64,000 nucleotides of DNA. Origin: UBA11574 sp963752565. Its GTDB lineage: Bacteria > Desulfobacterota > Desulfobacteria > Desulfobacterales > UBA11574. Below, in pieces: positions 1 to 7,509 of the stretch. Location of the stretch: NCBI GenBank assembly GCA_963752565.1, contig CAVVZC010000003.1:124001-188000 (forward strand). Reading direction: 5' to 3'. Position 1 is the first letter of the stretch. Each line of letters starts with the position of its first letter. Both the position numbers and the translations under genes were made by a program. The notes under the pieces were generated by a model. That model worked only from the letters and a program-made list of their open reading frames with translations. It ran no database searches and was not told where the DNA came from.

Positions 1-1
1 C

Positions 2-517
2 CTGGTTCAAAAACGCAGAAGCATTCGTCGATACCTGGATAAACCCGTTGAACCCGAGAAAATACAAAGGCTTATCGAAGCAGCCCTTCGAGCGCCTTCG
101 TCAAGGGGATTTAATCCCTGGGAGTTCGTAGTGGTTACCGATCGTCCTTTACTCGAAAAGCTCTCAAAAGCCAAGCCTCACGGTGCATCATTTTTAAAAG
201 ATGCGTCTTTGGGGATTGTTGTTTGTGCGGATCCTGAAAAATGCGACGTGTGGATTGAGGATGCTTCCATCGCTTCGATATATATTCACCTGGCAGCAGA
301 ATCCATGGAACTTGGAAGCTGCTGGATTCAAATCAGAAAAAGAATGCATGACCAGACAAAAGCAGCAGAAGATTACATTCGCGAAGTTTTAAATATTCCG
401 GAAAACTTAACCGTAGAATCGATGATTGCCATCGGATATCCGGCCGAGAAAAAACCCCCACACACAAAGGAAGACCTGCAATATGAAAAAGTGTATTATA
501 ATGTGTATGACAAATGA
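2..517 (+). CDS. nitroreductase family protein, 5' partial
   Basis: The frame is open from base 2 to the stop at 517, so the true start lies before the window. The first residues read RRSIRRYLDKPVEPEKIQRL and then an APSSRGFNPWEF stretch. This is the FMN-phosphate-binding start and first helix of the nitroreductase fold (R-S-x-R, A-P-S-x-x-x-x-P-W). The C-terminal half keeps the pattern 'ASIYIHLAAESMELGSCW' and ends with an IGYPAE-type segment, both usual for the family. Members reduce nitro groups, quinones or flavins with NAD(P)H and FMN. The substrate cannot be read from sequence. A start called at GTG 131 would cut away the FMN-binding region and is wrong. Confidence 0.85.
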   Translation: MVQKRRSIRRYLDKPVEPEKIQRLIEAALRAPSSRGFNPWEFVVVTDRPLLEKLSKAKPHGASFLKDASLGIVVCADPEKCDVWIEDASIASIYIHLAAESMELGSCWIQIRKRMHDQTKAAEDYIREVLNIPENLTVESMIAIGYPAEKKPPHTKEDLQYEKVYYNVYDK

Positions 518-546
518 TTTCGCATCCGACACATAACAAAATGAGG

Positions 547-693
547 TAGTGTCCATCCAGAAATGGTAGATTTCGGATCAGGACAAGGCCGCAGTCTTAT
601 TGCAACCACAGGCGTAGCAGCGCTACGTCGAGGATTGCAAAAAGACGAGAACGCAGACCTGGGCCGAAAGATGCCGTTTATGGATCGACACTA
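547..693. repeat. 147-bp palindromic repeat element with imperfect terminal inverted repeats
   Basis: The ends at 547-576 and 664-693 are inverted copies of each other (tagtgtccatcca versus tagtgtcgatcca, about 23 of 30 positions matching). The interior continues the symmetry: gtctt-attgcaa on the left faces ttgcaa-aaagac on the right, with a central cgtagc/gctacg pair near 622-635. The whole element could therefore fold into one long hairpin. There is no ORF. It sits between nitroreductase and map and fills much of this gap. It resembles a MITE or REP-like element. Beyond it (700-906) I see only AT-rich DNA leading to map. Confidence 0.6.
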
Positions 694-906
694 AGTAATA
701 AATTGACATCAACCATAATCGCATATATCAATATTGAACTTATCAAAATGCCGTTCATTCAGGAAAGTCCGTGACCCGAAGCCGGATCATTGATGTATTT
801 TATCCCTTCAGAGAGGATTATCGATAGGTTGTTAAAAATGCGATATCGATCAATTCAGATCGAAATTTTTTCGCTTAAAAATCTAATGGTTTGAATCGAG
901 AAAAAA

Positions 907-1794
907 ATGAAGAAAAAATTGATTAATGGCGGACGAAATGCCCCTTGCCCTTGCGGAAGTGGTCTTAAGCACAAGAAATGCTGCCTGGGTAAAAGAGAAC
1001 CGGACCCGGAAAAACTCAAGGCGGAATATGCCAAAAAATACAAAATTCGGATCAAACAGGCGGCTGATATAGAAGGCATTAAACGGGCCGGTCGCCTGGC
1101 CATGGATACCCTCGACATGGTCGAGTCTGAAATCAGGCCAGGACTTATCACCGATGAAATTAATACGCTGGTGCACGAATTCACACTGAAACACGGTGCA
1201 ATTTCTGCACCCTTAAACTACCGGGGGTTCCCTAAAAGTGTCTGTGTCTCCGTAAACGAAGTGATTTGTCACGGCATCCCCGGTGAAAGGGTTTTAAACG
1301 ACGGAGATATTGTCAATATCGATGTAACGCCGATTCTAAACGGTTACTATGCAGACGCTAACAAAACCTTTTTCGTGGGCAAACCCGGGCCCGACGCCAA
1401 AAAGATCGTTCGCGTGGCCCGAAAAAGTCTGTTTAAGGGAATGGCGATGGTCAAACCAGGCAACACCATTGGAGATATTGGGTGGGCCATTCAAAAATAT
1501 GCCGAAAAAAATGGGTGTTCGGTGGTCAGAGAATTTGTAGGACATGGGGTTGGGGTTGAATTTCACGAGCCGCCACAGGTTCCCCATTATGGTATTCGGG
1601 GAGAAGGAATCCCTTTAATTCCCGGTATGGTTTTCACCATAGAACCGATGATCAATCTGGGGAAAAAAGAGCTCGTCATACTTGGTGACAAGTGGACAGC
1701 CGTTACAAAAGACAAATCGCTTTCCGCTCAGTTTGAACAAACCATTCTGGTCACCGACCATGGTTTTGAAAGCCTGACACCTTATGATCTGTAA
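907..1794 (+). CDS. map: type I methionine aminopeptidase with N-terminal SEC-C zinc motif
   Basis: Removes the initiator methionine from nascent proteins in the cytoplasm. Residues about 8-27 form a SEC-C metal-binding motif (GRNAPCPCGSGLKHKKCC), as in the longer MetAPs that dock to ribosomes. The pita-bread catalytic domain follows at about 45-295. The dinuclear metal ligands are recognisable: Asp in NIDVTPILNGYY and ADANKTF, His in EFVGHGVG, Glu in FTIEPMI and Glu in SAQFEQTILVT. At 295 aa the length fits a SEC-C-containing MetAP. The ATG follows an A-rich leader with no clear Shine-Dalgarno. The gene stands alone, with the GDPD gene about 45 bp downstream in the same direction. Confidence 0.95.
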   Translation: MKKKLINGGRNAPCPCGSGLKHKKCCLGKREPDPEKLKAEYAKKYKIRIKQAADIEGIKRAGRLAMDTLDMVESEIRPGLITDEINTLVHEFTLKHGAISAPLNYRGFPKSVCVSVNEVICHGIPGERVLNDGDIVNIDVTPILNGYYADANKTFFVGKPGPDAKKIVRVARKSLFKGMAMVKPGNTIGDIGWAIQKYAEKNGCSVVREFVGHGVGVEFHEPPQVPHYGIRGEGIPLIPGMVFTIEPMINLGKKELVILGDKWTAVTKDKSLSAQFEQTILVTDHGFESLTPYDL

Positions 1795-1839
1795 TCCGCT
1801 TTTTTCATAACATATAAAAATCCCTTGGATTGTATCATT

Positions 1840-2592
1840 GTGAAAAATATCGATCATTTTCCAAAAATCATATCACATCGAGGATTCAGTGACCGACACA
1901 TTGAAAATACCATTCCTGCGTTAAAAGCCGCGGTGGATGCAGAAGTTGAAATGATTGAAATGGACGTTCATGAAACTTGGGACGGCCGTTTCATCGTTTA
2001 TCATGATGATCGTCTTAACCATAAAACGCCGCCGTGGAATAGTTTGACATATTCTCAGGTTCAATCCCTAACCTCCCAGGATGATCGTGCCCCCTTACTC
2101 TCCGACTGCCTTGAAGTGACCCGTTCCACACCCGTGGATATTGAACTCAAACGCTGCACAAGTATAGATAATCTTTTGGAAACATTGAAAGCGTCATCCC
2201 TTTTGAAAGGAAGTTTTATATCCAGTTCAAATTACAACCTGCTACTTCAACTGCACAAAAGAGGGTTTCAATTACCACTCATTCTGATTGTTTCTATTTC
2301 CAAACGGCGAACCATCAAACAAAATCTTCAAAACGCAATGTTATGCATCTTGCCCGGCTTACTACCGGGATTTCTGGGCGGTGTTGCTGTGCATTACACG
2401 ATCGCACGCAAGACATTTATTCAAAGCATGCAAAAAGGGGGTTCAAAGGTGTTTGTTTGGACCGTTGATGACCGAGAAAATATGGAAAAGTATGTGTCTT
2501 GGAGAGTTGACGGCATCATCTCGAATTATCCCCATCGTCTTCAAGATATTAAGCATCGGTGGATACATATCCCAAATAAACTAAGAGAATGA
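1840..2592 (+). CDS. glycerophosphodiester phosphodiesterase family protein
   Basis: Predicted to hydrolyse glycerophosphodiesters to glycerol-3-phosphate and an alcohol. The GDPD signature is visible: ISHRGFSDRHIENTIPAL near the start (catalytic His-Arg and the ENT metal site), EMDVHETWDGRFIVYHDD (Glu/Asp metal ligands and the second catalytic His) and PVDIELKR. The C-terminal VFVWTVDDRENMEKYV and VDGIISNYP segments close the TIM barrel. No signal peptide is seen, so it is likely cytoplasmic. I prefer the GTG at 1840 (VKNIDHFPK). A TTG at 1825 is in frame, and neither has a good Shine-Dalgarno. The stop overlaps the ATG of the HAD/PurM fusion (ATGA), so the two are probably co-translated. 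Confidence 0.85.
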   Translation: MKNIDHFPKIISHRGFSDRHIENTIPALKAAVDAEVEMIEMDVHETWDGRFIVYHDDRLNHKTPPWNSLTYSQVQSLTSQDDRAPLLSDCLEVTRSTPVDIELKRCTSIDNLLETLKASSLLKGSFISSSNYNLLLQLHKRGFQLPLILIVSISKRRTIKQNLQNAMLCILPGLLPGFLGGVAVHYTIARKTFIQSMQKGGSKVFVWTVDDRENMEKYVSWRVDGIISNYPHRLQDIKHRWIHIPNKLRE

Positions 2593-4202
2593 ATCGGTCA
2601 TTTTATATTAAAGCCGTTCTGTTCGATTTTGACGGCACCCTGACGAAACCCGGGGCATTGAATTTTCCTCGTTTAAAAGAAACCATCGGTTGCCCTGCTG
2701 ATGTCCCTGTACTTGAATTTATAGAAGATTTTCCCTCCCTTTCTCAGCGCAATGAAGCCTTAAAGCAGCTGGATTGTTTTGAAACAGAAGCGGCAGTTAA
2801 CTCAGAACCCAACATCGGGGCACAAAAACTGATTCATTATCTCCGTTCAAAGGGAATCGGCATTGGCATCATTACTCGAAATACCCTTTCAAGTGTAGAA
2901 AGGGCCCTGCAGAATTTTGAAGATATCGATATGTCGCATTTTGACATCATTGTTTCCAGGGAAACACCCGTCCGGCTGAAACCAAGTGGCGACGGGATCA
3001 TACTGGCAGCCAAAACTTTGAATGTCGATGTAAAACAAATATTGATGGTGGGTGACTTTGTTTTCGACATTCAGGCAGGACAAACAGCAGGGTGTATGAC
3101 GGCGTTTCTGGATTATGGAACGGGATCCGATACCACAAAGGTTGAAAGCGACTTTATCGTCTCCAGTTTAGAAGAGATTAAAAATATCGTCCGTTTAGGG
3201 CTGCCCCTTTCACCGGGCAAATTGCCCAATGATCTGCTTGAACACTTTTTGGAAGGGTTCAATTTTAATGACCCTTCAGTGCTGATCAATGCCGGTGTGG
3301 GTGAAGATGCGGCAGCGGTGGATATTGAGAAAGAAGAAGTCCTTGTTATTAAGTCAGACCCCATAACTTTTGCCACAGACGCCATAGGGCATTATGCGGT
3401 TCTCATCAATGCCAACGATATCGCCACGTCAGGAGCCATCCCCAGGTGGTTTTTGACCACCCTGTTGTTTCCATCCGGTGTTACGGCATCCTCCATCCGC
3501 CAGGTCATGCATGAACTCGAATCGGTTTGTCGCCGCTGGAGTATCACGCTGTGCGGCGGTCACACAGAGATCACCGATGCTGTTACAAGGCCCGTTATCA
3601 CTGGAATGCTTGCTGGAACAGTGACAAAAAACAGCCTGATTGATAAACGGAACATAAGGCCGGGGGACAACGTTTTATTGACCAAAGCTGTTGCGGTTGA
3701 AGGAACCGCTATCATTGCCAGGGAGTTTGGAGATCGGCTTAGAGTTCTGGGGATGACGGAATCCGACATTGAAACATGTAAACAGTTTCTATTTTCCATC
3801 AGTATTTTAGAAGAAGCACAAATCGCTCGCGATTGTGGCGGAGTCAGTGCCATGCACGATGTTACAGAAGGGGGATTGGCTACAGCCCTCATGGAACTGA
3901 GCATCGCCGGTGAACATCGAATCAGAGTGAACATGGACCGTATCCCGGTCTTTCCGCAAACCGAAAAGATATGCGCCTTGCTTAGTATTGATCCCATGGG
4001 ATTGATTGGCTCCGGCAGCCTTCTCATTTGTTCTCGTAAAAACGAAACCGAAACGCTTATGGACAGCATTCGGGACGCCGGAATCGATATTGCCCACATC
4101 GGCGAGGTGATTGAAGCCGGTCGTGGAGTCGAAGCCTTGAGTAAGGCTGGACCTGAAGCTTGGCCCAGTTTTGAAGTGGATGAGATAACCCGTCTTTATT
4201 GA
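2589..4202 (+). CDS. HAD phosphatase fused to AIR synthase/HypE-like domain
   Basis: This is a two-domain 537-aa protein. Residues 1-205 are a HAD hydrolase: motif I VLFDFDGTLT, a Lys in VRLKPSGDG and motif IV MVGDFVFDIQAG. Residues about 215-537 are a PurM/HypE-type ATP-binding domain: AGVGEDAAAVDI, LINANDIATSGAIPRW, LCGGHTEITDAV and MHDVTEGGLATAL. Real HypE ends in a conserved Cys that takes the carbamoyl group. This protein ends EITRLY and has none, so it is not a HypE for hydrogenase maturation. The family is often called 'AIR synthase-related'. The fusion suggests phosphorylation and dephosphorylation of one small substrate, which is inference. It overlaps the GDPD gene by four bases. 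Confidence 0.8.
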   Translation: MNRSFYIKAVLFDFDGTLTKPGALNFPRLKETIGCPADVPVLEFIEDFPSLSQRNEALKQLDCFETEAAVNSEPNIGAQKLIHYLRSKGIGIGIITRNTLSSVERALQNFEDIDMSHFDIIVSRETPVRLKPSGDGIILAAKTLNVDVKQILMVGDFVFDIQAGQTAGCMTAFLDYGTGSDTTKVESDFIVSSLEEIKNIVRLGLPLSPGKLPNDLLEHFLEGFNFNDPSVLINAGVGEDAAAVDIEKEEVLVIKSDPITFATDAIGHYAVLINANDIATSGAIPRWFLTTLLFPSGVTASSIRQVMHELESVCRRWSITLCGGHTEITDAVTRPVITGMLAGTVTKNSLIDKRNIRPGDNVLLTKAVAVEGTAIIAREFGDRLRVLGMTESDIETCKQFLFSISILEEAQIARDCGGVSAMHDVTEGGLATALMELSIAGEHRIRVNMDRIPVFPQTEKICALLSIDPMGLIGSGSLLICSRKNETETLMDSIRDAGIDIAHIGEVIEAGRGVEALSKAGPEAWPSFEVDEITRLY

Positions 4203-4211
4203 AGTAAAGAA

Positions 4212-4262
4212 TCCTGGCCCAAGGACCAGGCTTTGGTTTGCCCCTGAAAGGGGCTGTTTTAC
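4212..4262 (+). terminator. hairpin pair and probable Rho-independent terminator
   Basis: Two hairpins follow the HAD/PurM gene: CCTGG-CCCAAGGA-CCAGG near 4213-4230, then GCCCC-TGAAA-GGGGC at 4240-4254 followed by TGTTTTA. The first hairpin sequence recurs at 4440-4461 just before the asparaginase-like gene. Between them (4263-4440) lie repeated 'ctaaagtg' units on one side and 'cactttag' units on the other, a low-complexity inverted array with no gene. Confidence 0.55.
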
Positions 4263-4487
4263 TTAAAGCCGTACAAGTTAAAAGTGCCTAAAGTGATCTA
4301 AAGTGCCTAAAGTTATGGAGTCGCTTCGCTCCGCTGATTTTATATAATTGACAGAATTCCTTAACTTTAGCTCACTTTAAACTTTAGTTCACTTCAAACT
4401 CTTGCAGCGATTCTTCAGGCAGAGCCGAAGAACTCTGACCTGGCCCAAAGGACCAGGTTTTTCAGAGCAAAATAAGGTAGACTATAT

Positions 4488-4970
4488 ATGAAAATCAAAA
4501 TTTACACCGTGGGTGGGACCATCGACAAGGTATACTTTGACCGCAAAAGCACCTATGAAGTGGGAGAACCTAAGATTGGAGAGATATTAAAGGAAGCAAA
4601 TGTAAACCTTGAATACGAAATATCATCTATTTTGCATAAAGACAGTCTCGATATGACCGACGAAGATCGGCAGCTGATTTTCGACAAGATTGTTTCTGAT
4701 GAACATCGACATATTGTATTAACCCATGGAACGGATACCATGATTCAAACTGCTAAAAGGTTAAAAACCATATCTGACAAAGTGATTGTACTCACCGGCG
4801 CAATGGAACCGGCCAGTTTTAAATACAGCGATGCCGAGTTTAATATCGGCTGTGCCGTTGCTGCTGTTCAGGTATTAACGCCGGGTGTTTATATTGCAAT
4901 GAACGGGAGAATTTTTGATCCGGATCGCGTCAAAAAAAAGCCGGAACAGAATTGGTTTGAAGCCCTCTGA
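4488..4970 (+). CDS. short asparaginase-domain protein (N-terminal domain only)
   Basis: The 160-aa protein matches only the N-terminal catalytic domain of type I/II L-asparaginases. The first nucleophile Thr is in YTVGGTIDKVY, the second catalytic Thr-Asp pair is in LTHGTDTMIQTAK, and the catalytic Lys is in TGAMEPASFKYSDAEFN. Classical enzymes are about 330 aa and have a C-terminal dimerisation domain, absent here. The frame ends cleanly at FEAL with no relic after it, so this is a single-domain member and not an obvious truncation. All three active-site groups are kept, so amidohydrolase activity is plausible, but the substrate is unknown. An AAGGTAG-type ribosome site lies upstream. It converges with the tRNA-Thr editing gene. 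Confidence 0.8.
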   Translation: MKIKIYTVGGTIDKVYFDRKSTYEVGEPKIGEILKEANVNLEYEISSILHKDSLDMTDEDRQLIFDKIVSDEHRHIVLTHGTDTMIQTAKRLKTISDKVIVLTGAMEPASFKYSDAEFNIGCAVAAVQVLTPGVYIAMNGRIFDPDRVKKKPEQNWFEAL

Positions 4971-4976
4971 TTGTTT

Positions 4977-5384
4977 CTAAAACTCCTTATACACCCTTGC
5001 CAATGGGTGGCCGGGTGCTTTAATTTTAAGATTCAGAAAGTATCCGTACGGGGTCTGATCCACTGAGTAGCCTGCATTTTCAAGCCGTTCTTTTGTTCGA
5101 TCCAACAATTCCCAAGCTTTTTCGGGGCCTGCCTTTTCTTGCCCCAAATGGGTAAAGGAATGCAAAATGATACGGGGTGTTTCCCACTTTCGAGCCAACC
5201 ATTTGGCGTTTTTTACCAGCTTGGTCTCAGAAGAACAACCGGCTTCAACGTCTTTCGGCTCGATATGGACAAACGCCACCACCGTATTTCTGTTTTTAGC
5301 CGGCTCTGCTTCAGGAACATCGGGAAGTGTTTTTATGGCCGGTGTCCAGTCAAAATCATCACAGTACCAAAATAATACGCGCAT
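4977..5384 (-). CDS. stand-alone archaeal-type threonyl-tRNA synthetase editing domain protein
   Basis: About 135 aa, all of it resembling the N-terminal editing domain of archaeal ThrRS (DTD-like fold), which removes Ser mischarged on tRNA-Thr. Supporting features are the start MRVLFWYCDDFDW, the ILHSFTHLGQEKAGPEKAWE block (family pattern PFAHLS...A), and the ending TPYGYFLNLKIKAPGHPLA (family pattern PFGYY...GHPLAE). I chose ATG 5384 because it begins the conserved beta strand; a longer frame to 5432 runs inside the RNase gene. The ATG lies five bases after the RNase stop, so the two genes are probably one transcript. A free-standing copy in a bacterium is unusual and suggests trans-editing, which is inference. 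Confidence 0.75.
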   Translation of the reverse strand: MRVLFWYCDDFDWTPAIKTLPDVPEAEPAKNRNTVVAFVHIEPKDVEAGCSSETKLVKNAKWLARKWETPRIILHSFTHLGQEKAGPEKAWELLDRTKERLENAGYSVDQTPYGYFLNLKIKAPGHPLARVYKEF

Positions 5385-5388
5385 TGAT

Positions 5389-7374
5389 TTAACCCATAAA
5401 CACAGACAACACATCTTTTCTTGCATTGGCATGTTGCATGGTTACCTGAATTAGATCTTCCGGCTTTAATTCTATGCCGCTCGATAAAGGCAGCTCGCAT
5501 TCTATCATGTATTCTTTTAAAATTATTTGATAATTATTCCTTTTTTTATAAAGAACGATCGCCTCTTCTTTCTGCCAGATTTGTTTTTCAAGATATTTCA
5601 ATAACCAGTATCGATGGCGACGGTATTGAATTTTAGCAACATGACGCATTGGCTGTTCAAGGATTTGAATGACATCATTGATTTCTTCACGTGTTGAAGG
5701 CTTTTCCAGACCGAAAACGGATCGAATCTGTCTTTGAGTGGCAAGATCAAAATATTTCCGAATCGGTGATGTTGCGGTGACATAGGCATTTAGTCCCAGT
5801 CCCGAATGTTTTTCAGGTTCGGGATTGAGAATAAAACGGTTCAACAGCTTTCGCTGCATACAGTTTTGGAACAGTGTGCCATTGTTTCCTTTATAGAGTC
5901 TTTCCCTCGGTGACGGCTGGGACCTGTATATTGCAGGAACATTATGTTCTGCCAAAAACTTGGCCATTAACCAGTTTGCCATGATCATTATTTCTGAAAC
6001 CAGCATTCTCCCGGGGCTTTCTCTGTTAATTCTGCTCACGGTAATCTCACCATCATCAGCGATCCAGATATTGATATCCGGCAGCGTTATCTGGATAGCG
6101 CCAGCGGACATCCTCTCTTGGCGAAATTTTTCTGCTATATTTCGAAGGGCAATAATATCTTCATTGTCATCTGCAATAATATTGACATCGTAATAGGTCA
6201 ACTGTTGCGCGACCTTGATGAGACTCGGGGTAATTTCATAATCGTTTATTTCATAGGATCTGCTTAGATTAACCAATATACTGATTGCGGGGCGCAGTTG
6301 ACCGGCTTTAAGACTGCAAAGATCTTCGGCAAAAGAGGACGGCAGCATGGGAATTTTCTGATCGGGCATATAAATCGAGCTTCCGCGGGTGAGGGCTTCC
6401 TGATCAATAATGTCTCCTTTTTTAACAAAGTGTCCAACATCAACGATATGAATGCCCAGACGGTAATGATCTCCGTAATCCTCTAAACTGATCGCATCAT
6501 CAAAATCTAAAGTCGACTGACCGTCTATGGTCATTAGGGGAAGCATTGTTAAATCTTTTCGATGCTTGATGTCTATAGAATCTTGGGTTGAAGCGATGAG
6601 TCGAGTTGCATATTGATTCACCTCATCAGGAAAAACAGTAGATATGTTATACCGGTTAAGGTCTATATTTTCGTTTTCACGAAACACGCCCAGCTTGATC
6701 AAAACATTGAAAAGTTCTTCATCAGGATCTATGCCCGCCCTTGCAAGTATTGCCTTTCCAAGGTCGTAGTTTTCGTTTTCTCTTCCAAAAAGATAAAATG
6801 AGTTGAGCAGATCCACGATTTCTAATTTATCCTCGGGTATTAAGGGATCATTATCGTTCATCACGTTTGCCAGCCAGTCTCCTCCTTCTTGGATGATACG
6901 ATTCCTTCGGGCAACTTCTCTTTCATGGGCGATTTTTCGTTCGACTTGGTCTTGGGTGTTCGGGAAAAACCGATTGTGCTGAAATTTAAAATAAAGCCTG
7001 TTTTGAAAAAAGGCCCTGACCACAGCGGACTCGTGATCATCATTCGGACTGTCCGGAAAACAGAATTCCGTCATTGTCTTCAAGTCGATCCATTCTTGTT
7101 CCGTATTTAAAACTTCCCACAATTCCTTGATATCGACATTGTTGATTAAAGCATTGCGTCGGCCGACGATCTCTTTTAGTGTGTCCACCATCTTACTTCG
7201 TCCCATGGACAAATCGAGGCAGGTTTTACACGTGTGAGCCAGGCGGTTGGCTGAAAGGTTGACTTCACGGTTGGATTCGGTTAGAAGTCTAAGTCTTTGA
7301 TTTTTAACTTCCAATACTACCGCACACATTATTTTCTGGCGGTCAATATATTCAACGACGTTTCCGGATTCCAT
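5389..7374 (-). CDS. RNase II/R family 3'-5' exoribonuclease (RNB domain)
   Basis: A 661-aa hydrolytic 3'-5' exoribonuclease of the RNB superfamily. The catalytic domain starts near residue 290 with TIDGQSTLDFDDAISLED, containing the metal-binding Asp cluster. It continues through GIHIVDVGHFV and ALTRGSSIYMPDQKIPMLP, to the ATSPIRKYFDLATQRQI motif near residue 560. A C-terminal S1-like barrel may be present (LSSGIELKPEDLIQVTMQHA). The N-terminal part is not the cold-shock arrangement of E. coli RNase R, so I give no gene symbol. It is the first gene of a two-gene minus-strand operon with the editing-domain gene. It diverges from the ABC exporter genes across a 135-bp promoter region. Confidence 0.88.
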   Translation of the reverse strand: MESGNVVEYIDRQKIMCAVVLEVKNQRLRLLTESNREVNLSANRLAHTCKTCLDLSMGRSKMVDTLKEIVGRRNALINNVDIKELWEVLNTEQEWIDLKTMTEFCFPDSPNDDHESAVVRAFFQNRLYFKFQHNRFFPNTQDQVERKIAHEREVARRNRIIQEGGDWLANVMNDNDPLIPEDKLEIVDLLNSFYLFGRENENYDLGKAILARAGIDPDEELFNVLIKLGVFRENENIDLNRYNISTVFPDEVNQYATRLIASTQDSIDIKHRKDLTMLPLMTIDGQSTLDFDDAISLEDYGDHYRLGIHIVDVGHFVKKGDIIDQEALTRGSSIYMPDQKIPMLPSSFAEDLCSLKAGQLRPAISILVNLSRSYEINDYEITPSLIKVAQQLTYYDVNIIADDNEDIIALRNIAEKFRQERMSAGAIQITLPDINIWIADDGEITVSRINRESPGRMLVSEIMIMANWLMAKFLAEHNVPAIYRSQPSPRERLYKGNNGTLFQNCMQRKLLNRFILNPEPEKHSGLGLNAYVTATSPIRKYFDLATQRQIRSVFGLEKPSTREEINDVIQILEQPMRHVAKIQYRRHRYWLLKYLEKQIWQKEEAIVLYKKRNNYQIILKEYMIECELPLSSGIELKPEDLIQVTMQHANARKDVLSVFMG

Positions 7375-7509
7375 AGATAAACATCATAACAATCACTGGC
7401 ATGAAAGTCAATGTGATGACGAATCAAACATTTCACAAATCGCACGCGTTTCGACTTTTATTGACCCATACGAAATTCTGTTATAAAAGCATTTGTTTGT
7501 AAGAAAACT

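Noticed and set aside
3560..4099. Minus-strand 179-aa ORF inside the HAD/PurM gene
   Set aside because: Low-complexity Ser/Ile-rich shadow of a strong real gene.
2589..4202. Naming the PurM half HypE (hydrogenase maturation)
   Set aside because: The terminal Cys is missing and no hydrogenase gene is in the window.
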